DNA of 64,000 nt from Bacteroidales bacterium (GTDB lineage: Bacteria > Bacteroidota > Bacteroidia > Bacteroidales > P3). This document shows positions 27,079 to 35,002 of the stretch, piece after piece. The stretch's first letter is position 1. Each line of letters begins with the position of its first letter. The stretch is from assembly GCA_031272705.1 (NCBI GenBank), contig JAISTG010000044.1:16936-80935 (forward strand). Reading direction: 5' to 3'. Below the pieces are notes generated by a model. It was not told the origin of the DNA. It saw only the letters and a program-made list of their open reading frames with translations, and ran no database searches. A program made the translations under genes and the position numbers.

Positions 27079-27086
27079 CAAAAGTA
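27079..27086 (-). promoter_or_regulatory. TACTTTTG -7 box upstream of the structured RNA
   Basis: Consensus box about 47 nt before the closing stem and 186 nt before ATG 26892. Confidence 0.65.
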
Positions 27087-27145
27087 CAAATAAATTTTCA
27101 AATAATCCTAATTTGAAGATTTATTTTAGTTTTTTATTTTTTTGA

Positions 27146-27258
27146 AACTTGATTATAGAATCCTGAAACTTGATTATAGATTTCTATAATCAAATTATAA
27201 CACGCTGGAATTTGATTATAGAATGCTGGAATTTGATTATAGATTGCTATAATTTGAT
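27146..27258. repeat. Family A phased repeat array with central dyad
   Basis: Inverted cores at 27146 and 27167, a forward core at 27189, inverted cores at 27209, 27230 and 27251. Steps are 20-22 bp through the orientation changes. ATTATAGATTTCTATAAT at the flip point forms a hairpin. Confidence 0.85.
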
Positions 27259-27322
27259 TTCAGATTTACGAAAGGTATTTTGCCGGTTATAAAATAGTTA
27301 TTTGTACGTATAATATGAGGAT

Positions 27323-28249
27323 TTAATGCTTCTTTGCTACTTTCTCGGAATCCATTTGAGCCTTTGACTTGCTTTGAGTAACGATATATACGCCCAGAAA
27401 GACCAAACAAGCCGCCAAAGCCTTGTGCCAGCCAAACAAATCAATCCCTATAGCAATGGAAATGAGAGTTGTAACTATTGGCTGGAAGTAATTATACATA
27501 CTTAACGTTGTTGGACGCAGACGAGCCTGCCCAATAGCAATTAAAAGATATGCAACAAAGGTTGCCATAAGCACTACGTAAAGCACTCTTGCAATTTCAC
27601 TAATGTCAAGTGCTGCATAATCAACCGCTTTCACACTATCATAACAGAATGGCGTGCTTACAACGGTGGCAAACAGCAACATCCATTTCATTAACACAAC
27701 AGGATGATTACGTTTTATTAAATCACGAAAAATAGAAAGATAAGAGGCATATGCCAAACAACTTAACAGACAAAACAAATTGCCATGCAACGTACTGCTT
27801 TGAGAATGAGAAGTATTGCTTGACAAAATTAAGAGCAACGCTCCGCCGCAACCTATCATTACTCCTGCAACTTTTTTAATAGTTATTGGCTCTTTGAGAT
27901 AGCAGGCTGCTATTATCATAGTGATAATCGGCACAAGGGTAACGATGATTGAAGCATCTACGGGAGAGGTTGAATGTAAGCCTATTACGAAAAACATTTG
28001 GTTTAAAACTATACAAAATAATGATGCTAAAAAAAATAAATCTATATCTTTTTTTGTGGCTTTATATTCTTTGGAAATAAACATGGATGCAATCCAGAAC
28101 GCCGCCGCCGCACCAACAAAACGAAAGAACGTTAAAGCCAAAGGCTGAATATGACCAATGCTTAAAACAGATTTGGTTATTGGAGTATTGCAACCGAAAA
28201 TTAAATTAACGGCAAGAATAGATAAATGCCCTTTGGGTACTTCTTTCAT
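27323..28249 (-). CDS. EamA/DMT-family transporter
   Basis: 308-residue inner-membrane protein with ten predicted helices in two EamA repeats. The first begins LSILAVNLIFGCNTPITKSV and contains AVALTFFRF-like ALTFFRFVGAAAAFWIASMF; the second contains CLAYASYLSIFRDLIKR and LSMYNYFQPIVTTLISIAIG. Such proteins export amino acids, nucleobases or other metabolites; the substrate here is unknown. Start ATG 28249 is set by the promoter at 28266 and the usual short cytosolic N-terminus. Confidence 0.88.
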   Translation of the reverse strand: MKEVPKGHLSILAVNLIFGCNTPITKSVLSIGHIQPLALTFFRFVGAAAAFWIASMFISKEYKATKKDIDLFFLASLFCIVLNQMFFVIGLHSTSPVDASIIVTLVPIITMIIAACYLKEPITIKKVAGVMIGCGGALLLILSSNTSHSQSSTLHGNLFCLLSCLAYASYLSIFRDLIKRNHPVVLMKWMLLFATVVSTPFCYDSVKAVDYAALDISEIARVLYVVLMATFVAYLLIAIGQARLRPTTLSMYNYFQPIVTTLISIAIGIDLFGWHKALAACLVFLGVYIVTQSKSKAQMDSEKVAKKH

Positions 28250-28265
28250 AGATGTAATTTTTTGG

Positions 28266-28273
28266 CAAAAGTA
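28266..28273 (-). promoter_or_regulatory. TACTTTTG -7 box, EamA transporter
   Basis: Consensus box 16 nt upstream of ATG 28249; it rules out the longer frame start at 28351. Confidence 0.7.
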
Positions 28274-28315
28274 GTATTTTTTTATCGGAAATTGGGCTTT
28301 TATTAAGTTTTGTTG

Positions 28316-28323
28316 TACTTTTG
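28316..28323 (+). promoter_or_regulatory. TACTTTTG -7 box, plus strand
   Basis: Full consensus box pointing into a gap that holds only very short frames (see 28395). Confidence 0.55.
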
Positions 28324-28394
28324 TTGACTCAAAAACATAGAAATGAAACATAGATTGTACATATTAAAATTCAAAAATAATTCATAACAAACTT

Positions 28395-28514
28395 ATGGAA
28401 AACATTAGTTATCCGATAGTTTGGAAACATTTAATTGAAGTCAAAGCCAAAACGCCCAAAAGCACAAAACATAAAACAGAAACCGCTATAGAGGTTAATT
28501 CAAATTATGTTTAG
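28395..28514 (+). CDS. Possible 39-residue peptide
   Basis: MENISYPIVWKHLIEVKAKT, then a Lys/Thr-rich tail. It follows the plus-strand promoter at 28316, but no clear Shine-Dalgarno is seen. Its end overlaps the convergent lipoprotein gene by 20 nt. It may instead be a small untranslated RNA or nothing. Confidence 0.25.
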   Translation: MENISYPIVWKHLIEVKAKTPKSTKHKTETAIEVNSNYV

Positions 28515-29007
28515 ATGTTACGGAAGAGTCATTGGTGGCGTCAAAAGGAATCATATTCGGATCGTTTTCAGGCATATATATACCCGCTTCGCTGAATTGC
28601 ACGGCATCAAACCTGTCTATGCCAAAGAGAAGTATTGAATAGTTGAGATGGAAAACCGTCCATCGTTCATTTTCTTTAAGCAAAAGCCAGTCAAGAATAA
28701 AAATAAATCCGTTAAAATCTTCAACTTCCACCGATATTTCTGCATTCTTGCCTTCTATTTTTGCACAAAGCAAATTTATTCGTTTGAATTTAACATGATT
28801 TGTACCTATATCCCGTATGATTTGAGCAAAAGGCAGGAAATTTTTATGCGACAGGTTAAAAAGCAAAGTGTAATTCCCTTCATTGACAGCGTTAAGGAAA
28901 CTTTTCATTGTTTTTTTTGCAGATTTCTCATCCCTTTCCTGCTCACTTATGCAGGAAATCGCCCAAACAGACAGCAGGAGTATGAAAATAAAATGCCGCA
29001 ATTTCAT
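28495..29007 (-). CDS. Lipoprotein of unknown function
   Basis: 170 residues. Lipobox AISC (Cys about 19). The mature part starts with a helix AKKTMKSFLNAVNEGNYTLLFNL and continues with beta strands (AEISVEVEDFNGFIFILDWLL, ENERWTVFHLNYSILL), a layout like the NTF2-like/DUF4878 lipoproteins; the family call is tentative. Own promoter, single gene. Confidence 0.7.
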   Translation of the reverse strand: MKLRHFIFILLLSVWAISCISEQERDEKSAKKTMKSFLNAVNEGNYTLLFNLSHKNFLPFAQIIRDIGTNHVKFKRINLLCAKIEGKNAEISVEVEDFNGFIFILDWLLLKENERWTVFHLNYSILLFGIDRFDAVQFSEAGIYMPENDPNMIPFDATNDSSVTSKHNLN

Positions 29008-29039
29008 TTTGTTTATTTATTTTAGATTAAAAAACGCAG

Positions 29040-29047
29040 CAAAGATA
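29040..29047 (-). promoter_or_regulatory. TATCTTTG -7 box, 170-residue lipoprotein
   Basis: TAnnTTTG match 32 nt upstream of the start at 29007. Confidence 0.65.
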
Positions 29048-29133
29048 TAAAAAATTATTAACATTTATATTTTTATTTGTAATACTTGGTGTAATGAAGT
29101 AGCCGTAGATGTTTTTATTATGGTATTTTTTTG

Positions 29134-29141
29134 TATTTTTG
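29134..29141 (+). promoter_or_regulatory. TATTTTTG -7 box, polyprenyl synthase-clpP-ribE
   Basis: TAnnTTTG match 30 nt upstream of ATG 29172. Confidence 0.65.
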
Positions 29142-29171
29142 CCAACTAAATTTTTAACAAAACGTAAAAAT

Positions 29172-30146
29172 ATGACTTCGTTAGACCATTTACAAACTTT
29201 GGCAGTGCAATGCGTGGAGCAGGAATTGTTTTTGAATGAGCCATTATCTCTATATGAACCGGTAAATTATGGTATGCGTCAGGGTGGAAAACGGATTCGC
29301 CCCTTACTTGTCCTGTTAGCAACCGATATGTTTGGAGGAGATATTCATAAGGCGACACAGGCGGCTGTGGCAGTGGAGATTTTGCATAATTTTACTTTAC
29401 TCCACGATGATATAATGGACAAATCGCCGTTTAGAAGAGGGCAACCGACCTGTTATAAGCAGTTCGGTACAAATGCAGCCATTCTTTCAGGTGATGCAAT
29501 GTTTGCTATGGCAGTGCGTAAGTGCTTTGAATATGAACCGAATGTAGCATACAAATTGGCAAAGGTGCTTTCTCAAACGTCAATTGAAATATGCAAAGGA
29601 CAGGCTTTGGATATGGATTTTGAGAAACAAGATAATGTTACCATAAATCAATATCTTGAAATGGTGAGACTTAAAACCTCTGTGCTACTTGGATGTTCGT
29701 TAGAGTCAGGAGCAATTATCGCCAATGTCAATGCACATCAAATTAAATTATTACGTGATTTTGGCGAACTGATAGGTATAGCTTTTCAAATACAGGACGA
29801 TGTGCTGGATTGTTGGGGCTGTTTTGAATCGTTTGGAAAGGTAAAAGGCAAGGATATTATTGATAATAAAAAAACTTTCCTTTACTTAAAAGCTTTAGAA
29901 ATGGCAAATGAAGAGCAGAAAAAAGAACTTTTACAAATTTTTTCTGCTAATGATATAAATCAAAACGAAAAAGTAGAGAAAGTAATTACAGTTTATGATT
30001 CGTTGAAAATAAGAGAGTTTGCTGAAAATTTCATTAAGGATTATACGGAAAAAGCGATGGAAAATCTGAAAAAAATATCTGTAAATGCTCAATCAAAAGA
30101 AAATCTTATTACTTTTGCAAATTCTTTAATGAAAAGAGAAAAATAA
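29172..30146 (+). CDS. ispB: Trans-polyprenyl diphosphate synthase
   Basis: Adds isopentenyl units to make the long-chain polyprenyl diphosphate used for the quinone side chain. 324 residues. The first Asp-rich motif is LLHDDIMDKSPFRRGQPT (DDxxD), the second QIQDDVLDCWG; GGKRIRPLLVLL is the usual early motif. ATG 29172 is chosen because it follows the promoter and begins the conserved sequence. Chain length cannot be read safely from the sequence, so the ispB symbol is by family. First gene of an operon with clpP and ribE. Confidence 0.88.
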   Translation: MTSLDHLQTLAVQCVEQELFLNEPLSLYEPVNYGMRQGGKRIRPLLVLLATDMFGGDIHKATQAAVAVEILHNFTLLHDDIMDKSPFRRGQPTCYKQFGTNAAILSGDAMFAMAVRKCFEYEPNVAYKLAKVLSQTSIEICKGQALDMDFEKQDNVTINQYLEMVRLKTSVLLGCSLESGAIIANVNAHQIKLLRDFGELIGIAFQIQDDVLDCWGCFESFGKVKGKDIIDNKKTFLYLKALEMANEEQKKELLQIFSANDINQNEKVEKVITVYDSLKIREFAENFIKDYTEKAMENLKKISVNAQSKENLITFANSLMKREK

Positions 30147-30178
30147 TTTATTCAAACTATATAAAATAAGAAATTAAA

Positions 30179-30853
30179 ATGGAAAACATAGGTAAGGAAT
30201 TTAGATTATATGCTGTCAAACACAGGAATATCAACAGCATAACGCTTGACCGTTATCGCAAACAAAGTGCCTACATCAACCCTACAATCATTGAGGAACG
30301 GCAATTAAACGTTGCACAGATGGATGTTTTTTCCCGTTTGATGATGGAAAGGATTATCTTTCTTGGAACGGCGATTGATGACGATGTTGCTAACATTATT
30401 CAGGCTCAACTGCTGTTTTTGGAGAGTGTTGATGCAAAGCGTGAAATTCAAATATATCTTAACTCTCCCGGAGGTTATGTTCATGCCGGTCTTGGCATAT
30501 ATGACACGATGCAGTACATATCCTCTGACGTTGCAACAATATGTACTGGACTTGCTGCGTCAATGGCATCTGTTATCCTTTGTGCAGGAGAGAACGGAAA
30601 ACGTTCAGCATTGGAGCATTCAAGAGTTATGATTCACCAACCGCTTGGAGGTGCTGAGGGACAGGCATCCGACATTGAGATTGCTGCACGTGAGATAATT
30701 AAAACCAAGCAGGAACTTTACAAAATCATATCCAAACATAGCGGACAAACAATAGAACGCATTGAAAAGGACTCAGACCGAGACCATTGGCTTACTTCGC
30801 AGGAGGCATTGGAATATGGAATGATTGACAGGATACTTACAAAAAAGAAATAG
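30179..30853 (+). CDS. clpP: ATP-dependent Clp protease proteolytic subunit
   Basis: Tetradecameric serine peptidase working with ClpX/ClpA-type unfoldases. 224 residues. The catalytic triad is visible: Ser128 in GLAASMAS, His153 in MIHQP, Asp202 in SDRDHWLT. The substrate-groove motif LNSPGGYVHAGLGIYD is intact. The N-terminal about 30 residues form a Bacteroidetes-type extension. clpX, the usual neighbour, is absent; here clpP lies between a polyprenyl synthase and riboflavin synthase, 32 nt and 4 nt away. Confidence 0.95.
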   Translation: MENIGKEFRLYAVKHRNINSITLDRYRKQSAYINPTIIEERQLNVAQMDVFSRLMMERIIFLGTAIDDDVANIIQAQLLFLESVDAKREIQIYLNSPGGYVHAGLGIYDTMQYISSDVATICTGLAASMASVILCAGENGKRSALEHSRVMIHQPLGGAEGQASDIEIAAREIIKTKQELYKIISKHSGQTIERIEKDSDRDHWLTSQEALEYGMIDRILTKKK

Positions 30854-30857
30854 CAAA

Positions 30858-31493
30858 ATGTTCACGGGTATAGTAGAAACTGTGGCGAAGGTAATGGCGA
30901 TTGAGCAGGAGCAAACCAATTATCATTTTACTCTTTCAGTGCCTTTTGCCAATGAATTGAGTATTGACCAGTCTATGGCTCACGATGGTTGTTGCCTTAC
31001 GATTGTTAAAGTTAACAAAGAGGCAAATACTTATGTTGTAACGGCAATGAAAGAGACTATGGATAAGACAAATCTCAGCACGTGGAAGGTAGGCACGGAG
31101 GTAAATGTGGAACGGAGTATGAAAATGGGCGGACGGCTTGACGGACACATCGTTCAGGGACACGTTGATACGACTGCGATTTGTGAAAAAATAATTGATG
31201 AAGGCGGTTCGTGGCGTTATTTTTTCAAATTTAAGGAAAGCAATCAACTCACAGTGCCTAAGGGTTCTATCTCCGTTAATGGGGTGAGTTTAACAGTAGT
31301 TGATAGCGGTAAGAATACGTTTTCCGTGTCCATAATCCCATATACGCAACAGGTTACCAACTTTCATAATTTTGTAATTGGGAGCGAGGTAAATATAGAA
31401 TTTGATGTGCTTGGTAAGTACGTGCAACGGCTTATGGAAGAGTACTTTCGCAGTGCTGAAACTGGCAATGCCACTCCACAAATAAATTATTAA
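30858..31493 (+). CDS. ribE: Riboflavin synthase alpha chain
   Basis: Dismutates two 6,7-dimethyl-8-ribityllumazines to riboflavin. 211 residues with two lumazine-binding barrels: the N-terminal MFTGIVE, SMAHDGCCLTIV, GGRLDGHIVQGHVD and the second copy KGSISVNGVSLTVV, KYVQRLM. ATG 30858 gives the invariant MFTGIVE start, 4 nt after the clpP stop. A terminator follows. Confidence 0.95.
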   Translation: MFTGIVETVAKVMAIEQEQTNYHFTLSVPFANELSIDQSMAHDGCCLTIVKVNKEANTYVVTAMKETMDKTNLSTWKVGTEVNVERSMKMGGRLDGHIVQGHVDTTAICEKIIDEGGSWRYFFKFKESNQLTVPKGSISVNGVSLTVVDSGKNTFSVSIIPYTQQVTNFHNFVIGSEVNIEFDVLGKYVQRLMEEYFRSAETGNATPQINY

Positions 31494-31512
31494 AATTTTG
31501 TATATAATAAAC

Positions 31513-31545
31513 AAAAGCCCGATAATGTAATGTAGTCGGGCTTTA
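31513..31545 (+). terminator. Terminator of the clpP-ribE operon
   Basis: AAAAGCCCGA pairs with TCGGGCTTT around a 13-nt loop, symmetrical enough to serve the convergent gene also. Confidence 0.75.
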
Positions 31546-31586
31546 TTTGTGTTTATTGACTAATTCTGTACAGTTATTATAGCAAA

Positions 31587-32135
31587 TTATTGATTAGCAC
31601 TTATTTCAGCAAGATTTGTATTGATCATTTCGGTTAAGGCACGCATGATTTCGGCATTGTTGAGACTCATTCCGTCCAATGCTTCTCTGATTTCCGCAGT
31701 ATCAAAAACATATTCACCATAATCGGTAACGTATCTGTAAATGAACCTTATCGTTTCATTCATTGCAGCCGTCATCACAACAGCCCCAGCCAAATCTCCA
31801 AGAGGTGGGCGATCAATACTATTATGTTCAAACCAGAATGTAAGTTGTGTTCCTTTCCCTTCCGTACTTTGCAGGTCAAATCCGCCATTACATCTCTCCG
31901 CATTCATTTTTACGAGAGGCAAACCTAAACCTACTTTTCTCGTTGTACGTGATGTGACATAAGGGTCGGTAACCTTAGCAAGCATTTCCTCACTCATACC
32001 GCAACCATCGTCAATTATCTCAAAGCGAAATACATTGTTTTTTATGCTGTCAGTAACATTGAGAATTACTTGTGTAGAACCTGCAACGGTAGAATTTGCA
32101 AGTAAATCCAATACATGTAATGATAAATCCTTCAT
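31587..32135 (-). CDS. GHKL-type ATP-binding protein
   Basis: 182 residues with only a HATPase_c domain: N-box-like LHVLDLLANSTVAGS (about 7-21), G1 DDGCGM, G2 RKVGLGLPLVKMNAE and GKGTQLTFWF. No dimerisation or receiver domain is present, so it is not a normal sensor kinase; anti-sigma-like or regulatory ATPase roles are possible. Its ATG overlaps the hppA stop codon (TAATG), so the two products are probably made together. Its C-terminal about 80 residues are helical and unassigned. Confidence 0.8.
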   Translation of the reverse strand: MKDLSLHVLDLLANSTVAGSTQVILNVTDSIKNNVFRFEIIDDGCGMSEEMLAKVTDPYVTSRTTRKVGLGLPLVKMNAERCNGGFDLQSTEGKGTQLTFWFEHNSIDRPPLGDLAGAVVMTAAMNETIRFIYRYVTDYGEYVFDTAEIREALDGMSLNNAEIMRALTEMINTNLAEISANQ

Positions 32136-34543
32136 TACTTTTTATCTATTCGCATTTTGTAGAAAGAACGCCACACAAACACCACAGCAACAAGGAAAAA
32201 GGCTATTCCAAAATACGGAGCAATGCTTTTGAAATTCTCACTTATTGCAATTTCCATTGCCAATAATCCAAACAAAGTAGTGAATTTGATTATTGGATTA
32301 AGGGCTACCGATGACGTATCCTTAAAAGGGTCTCCAACCGTATCTCCAACAACAGCCGCATCGTGCAAAGGTGTTCCTTTCGCCTGCATATCAACTTCTA
32401 CTACCTTCTTTGCATTATCCCAACTTCCCCCTGCATTAGCCATAAAGACCGCCTGAAATAACCCGAACAGAGCAATGGAAATAAGATAACTTATGAATAG
32501 AGATACCGCTTCATTACCACCAATTCCCGCAGGAGAAGATAAACATGCAATACCCAGAGCAAAGAAAAAGATTGCTATAAAGATATTAAACATTCCTTTT
32601 TGTGCATACTGCGTACATATCTTAACAACTTCAACCGATTTACTTTCATCTGCTTTCTTTGGAGCGTCAGGGTCAAGGTTTATATGTTTCTTTATGTACT
32701 CTACGGCACGATAAGCACCCGTTGTAACGGCTTGTGTAGATGCCCCTGTGAACCAATAGACCACCGCACCGCCAAGTAAAAATCCAAGAATGGTATAAGG
32801 ATTTAATATGTTCAAAATTTCTGATGGTTCTATGCCCAATGTGTTTTTCAACATCAAAATTAGCGAAAATATCATAGTAGTTGCTCCAACTACGGCAGTA
32901 CCTATGAGTACCGGCTTTGCGGTTGCCTTAAACGTATTCCCCGCTCCGTCATTGGCTTCAAGATAATACTTTGATTTTTCCCAATCAGGTTTAAATCCGA
33001 AGTCTTTTTCTATTTCTTCATCAATGTTTTCAACGTCCTCAATCAACGATAACTCATACACACTTTGAGCATTGTCCGTTACGGGACCATAAGAATCCAC
33101 CGCAATAGTAACCGGACCCATTCCAAGCATACCAAACGCCACCAAACCAAAGGCAAAGATTGACGGATAGACCATTATACCGACCAATGCACCACTTTGA
33201 GTATAAGCAAAGAACATTAAGAGAACAAAAACCAAACCTGTCCAGAACGCAGAGAAGTTTCCAGATACAAAACCCGAAAGAATGTTCAACGAAGCCCCAC
33301 CTTCCTGAGATGCTTTTACTACTTCATTCACGTGAGCCGACTTTGGAGAGGTGAAAATCTTCGTTATCTCAGGTATAACTGCTGCTCCAAGCGTTCCGCA
33401 CGAAATAATAAGGGACAGAATCCACCAAAGAGAAGTATTACCGCTTAAATCACCAATCAGCAGGTAAGAAGTAACAAACGTAGATGCAATAGAAAGAATA
33501 GAGGTTATCCATACAAGAGACGTAAGCGGTGCTTCAAAGTCCAAATTGTCTGCTTTGCCGTAACGAACCTTTGATATGAATTTGTTAATCCAAAAACTGA
33601 CAATAGAAGTTACCACTCCAAGAATACGCATTGTAAATATCCATACAAGCAGTTCTCGTTGTATTTCCACATTAGGAATAGCCAGTAGGATAAAACTTAC
33701 CAAAGCCACACCCGTAACGCCGTAAGTTTCAAATCCATCAGCCGTTGGTCCTACCGAATCGCCGGCATTGTCGCCCGTACAGTCGGCAATAACGCCCGGA
33801 TTACGCGGATCGTCTTCGCCGATTTTGAATACAACTTTCATTAAATCGGAACCAATATCGGCAATCTTTGTAAAGATACCGCCCGCTATTCGTAACGCCG
33901 AAGCACCAAGGCTTTCACCGATAGCAAAACCTATAAAGCACGCTCCCGAAAGGTGAGTCGGCATCAGCAAAAGTATGACTAACATCAGGAAAAGTTCAAC
34001 ACAAATCAACACAACGCCAATACTCATACCTGCATCCAAAGGAATGTTGAGCAGTTTCAGCGGTTGGCGGCGAAGAGATGCGAAAGCCATACGCGAATTC
34101 GCCAGAGTATTCATCCTGATGCCGTATTGGGCTACCGCATAAGAGCCACATATCCCGACAACAGTCCAGAATAATATAAGTAAAACACCACCTAATCCAA
34201 AGGTCTCGCCGTTTTCGCCTTCTGTAAGAAAGCCAAAATAACCCGCAACCGCCACTCCAATAAACAGAAAGAGGATTGCAAGAAAGCGACCCTGCTGTTT
34301 AAGATACGTGGAACAGGTTTTGTAAATCACCTTTGCTATGTCAAGCATTGACTGATGGGCAGGTAATTTCCTCACGTTCAAGAAGTGATACAGCCCGAAA
34401 ACCAATCCAAGCAATGCAATTAAAAATCCCCAGTGGAGAATGCCGAATTCGTGAATTGATTGCGGCACTTTCAAATTTGCCTCGCTTGCCATCGTTAAGG
34501 TAGGACTGCAAAAGGCAAATAATAATGTTGTTTTACGTTTCAT
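32135..34543 (-). CDS. hppA: Membrane-bound ion-pumping pyrophosphatase
   Basis: Couples pyrophosphate hydrolysis to H+ and/or Na+ export across the inner membrane. 802 residues, about 16 helices. The PPi-binding signature is intact (EDDPRNPGVIADCTGDNAGD, then SVGPTADGFETYG; GPVTDNAQS; GDTVGDPFKDTSSVALN). GNTFKATAK carries Lys at the position used to separate K+-independent from K+-dependent enzymes, but I would not assign ion specificity from this alone. About 30 extra N-terminal residues (CSPTLTMASEANL) look signal-peptide-like. Co-transcribed with the GHKL protein. Confidence 0.93.
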   Translation of the reverse strand: MKRKTTLLFAFCSPTLTMASEANLKVPQSIHEFGILHWGFLIALLGLVFGLYHFLNVRKLPAHQSMLDIAKVIYKTCSTYLKQQGRFLAILFLFIGVAVAGYFGFLTEGENGETFGLGGVLLILFWTVVGICGSYAVAQYGIRMNTLANSRMAFASLRRQPLKLLNIPLDAGMSIGVVLICVELFLMLVILLLMPTHLSGACFIGFAIGESLGASALRIAGGIFTKIADIGSDLMKVVFKIGEDDPRNPGVIADCTGDNAGDSVGPTADGFETYGVTGVALVSFILLAIPNVEIQRELLVWIFTMRILGVVTSIVSFWINKFISKVRYGKADNLDFEAPLTSLVWITSILSIASTFVTSYLLIGDLSGNTSLWWILSLIISCGTLGAAVIPEITKIFTSPKSAHVNEVVKASQEGGASLNILSGFVSGNFSAFWTGLVFVLLMFFAYTQSGALVGIMVYPSIFAFGLVAFGMLGMGPVTIAVDSYGPVTDNAQSVYELSLIEDVENIDEEIEKDFGFKPDWEKSKYYLEANDGAGNTFKATAKPVLIGTAVVGATTMIFSLILMLKNTLGIEPSEILNILNPYTILGFLLGGAVVYWFTGASTQAVTTGAYRAVEYIKKHINLDPDAPKKADESKSVEVVKICTQYAQKGMFNIFIAIFFFALGIACLSSPAGIGGNEAVSLFISYLISIALFGLFQAVFMANAGGSWDNAKKVVEVDMQAKGTPLHDAAVVGDTVGDPFKDTSSVALNPIIKFTTLFGLLAMEIAISENFKSIAPYFGIAFFLVAVVFVWRSFYKMRIDKK

Positions 34544-34585
34544 TTTTTCAAAGATTAAATTCGAAAATTATTTTATTACAGCCTG

Positions 34586-34593
34586 CAAAAGTA
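34586..34593 (-). promoter_or_regulatory. TACTTTTG -7 box, hppA
   Basis: Consensus box 42 nt upstream of the hppA start. Confidence 0.7.
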
Positions 34594-34738
34594 ATAAAAA
34601 AATATAATATAATTGCATTTTAGTTTTCATCAATGACGTTTTAGAGTATTGAAACGGATTTTGAATATATTTTGATACACATAAAAATCAATTAGAATCA
34701 AAGAATATTCATCTAAAACTTGCCTTCATTCATCTATA

Positions 34739-34913
34739 ATCAAATTCTAACGTTCCGGAATCAAATTACAGAAATCTATAATCAAGTTTCAGGATTCTAT
34801 AATCAAATTCTAGCGTTCTATAATCAAGTTTCAGGATTCTGAAATCAAATTACAGAAATCTATAATCAAATTACAGAATTCTATAATCAAATTATAATTT
34901 GCCGGAATTTGAT
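34739..34913. repeat. Family A phased repeat array, 21-bp period
   Basis: Forward cores (ATCAAATT or ATCAAGTT) at 34739, 34760, 34781, 34802, 34823, 34844, 34865 and 34886, all exactly 21 bp apart, closed by an inverted core at 34906. Spacers shuffle among AGAAATCT, AGCGTTCT, AGGATTCT and AGAATTCT types. Fills the gap between two genes; 34594-34738 holds only degenerate units. Confidence 0.9.
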
Positions 34914-34945
34914 TTGAGTACGCCGAACTAAAGGAGTAGGAAAAC

Positions 34946-34975
34946 AAAAACCGCTTCAGTTTTATACTAAAGCGG
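34946..34975 (-). terminator. Terminator of the smpB / double-thioredoxin operon
   Basis: CCGCTTTAGT pairs with ACTGAAGCGG on the minus strand, followed by TTTTTG. Confidence 0.75.
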
Positions 34976-35002
34976 AAAAAAAATATAAAAAAAATTAAAT
35001 TT

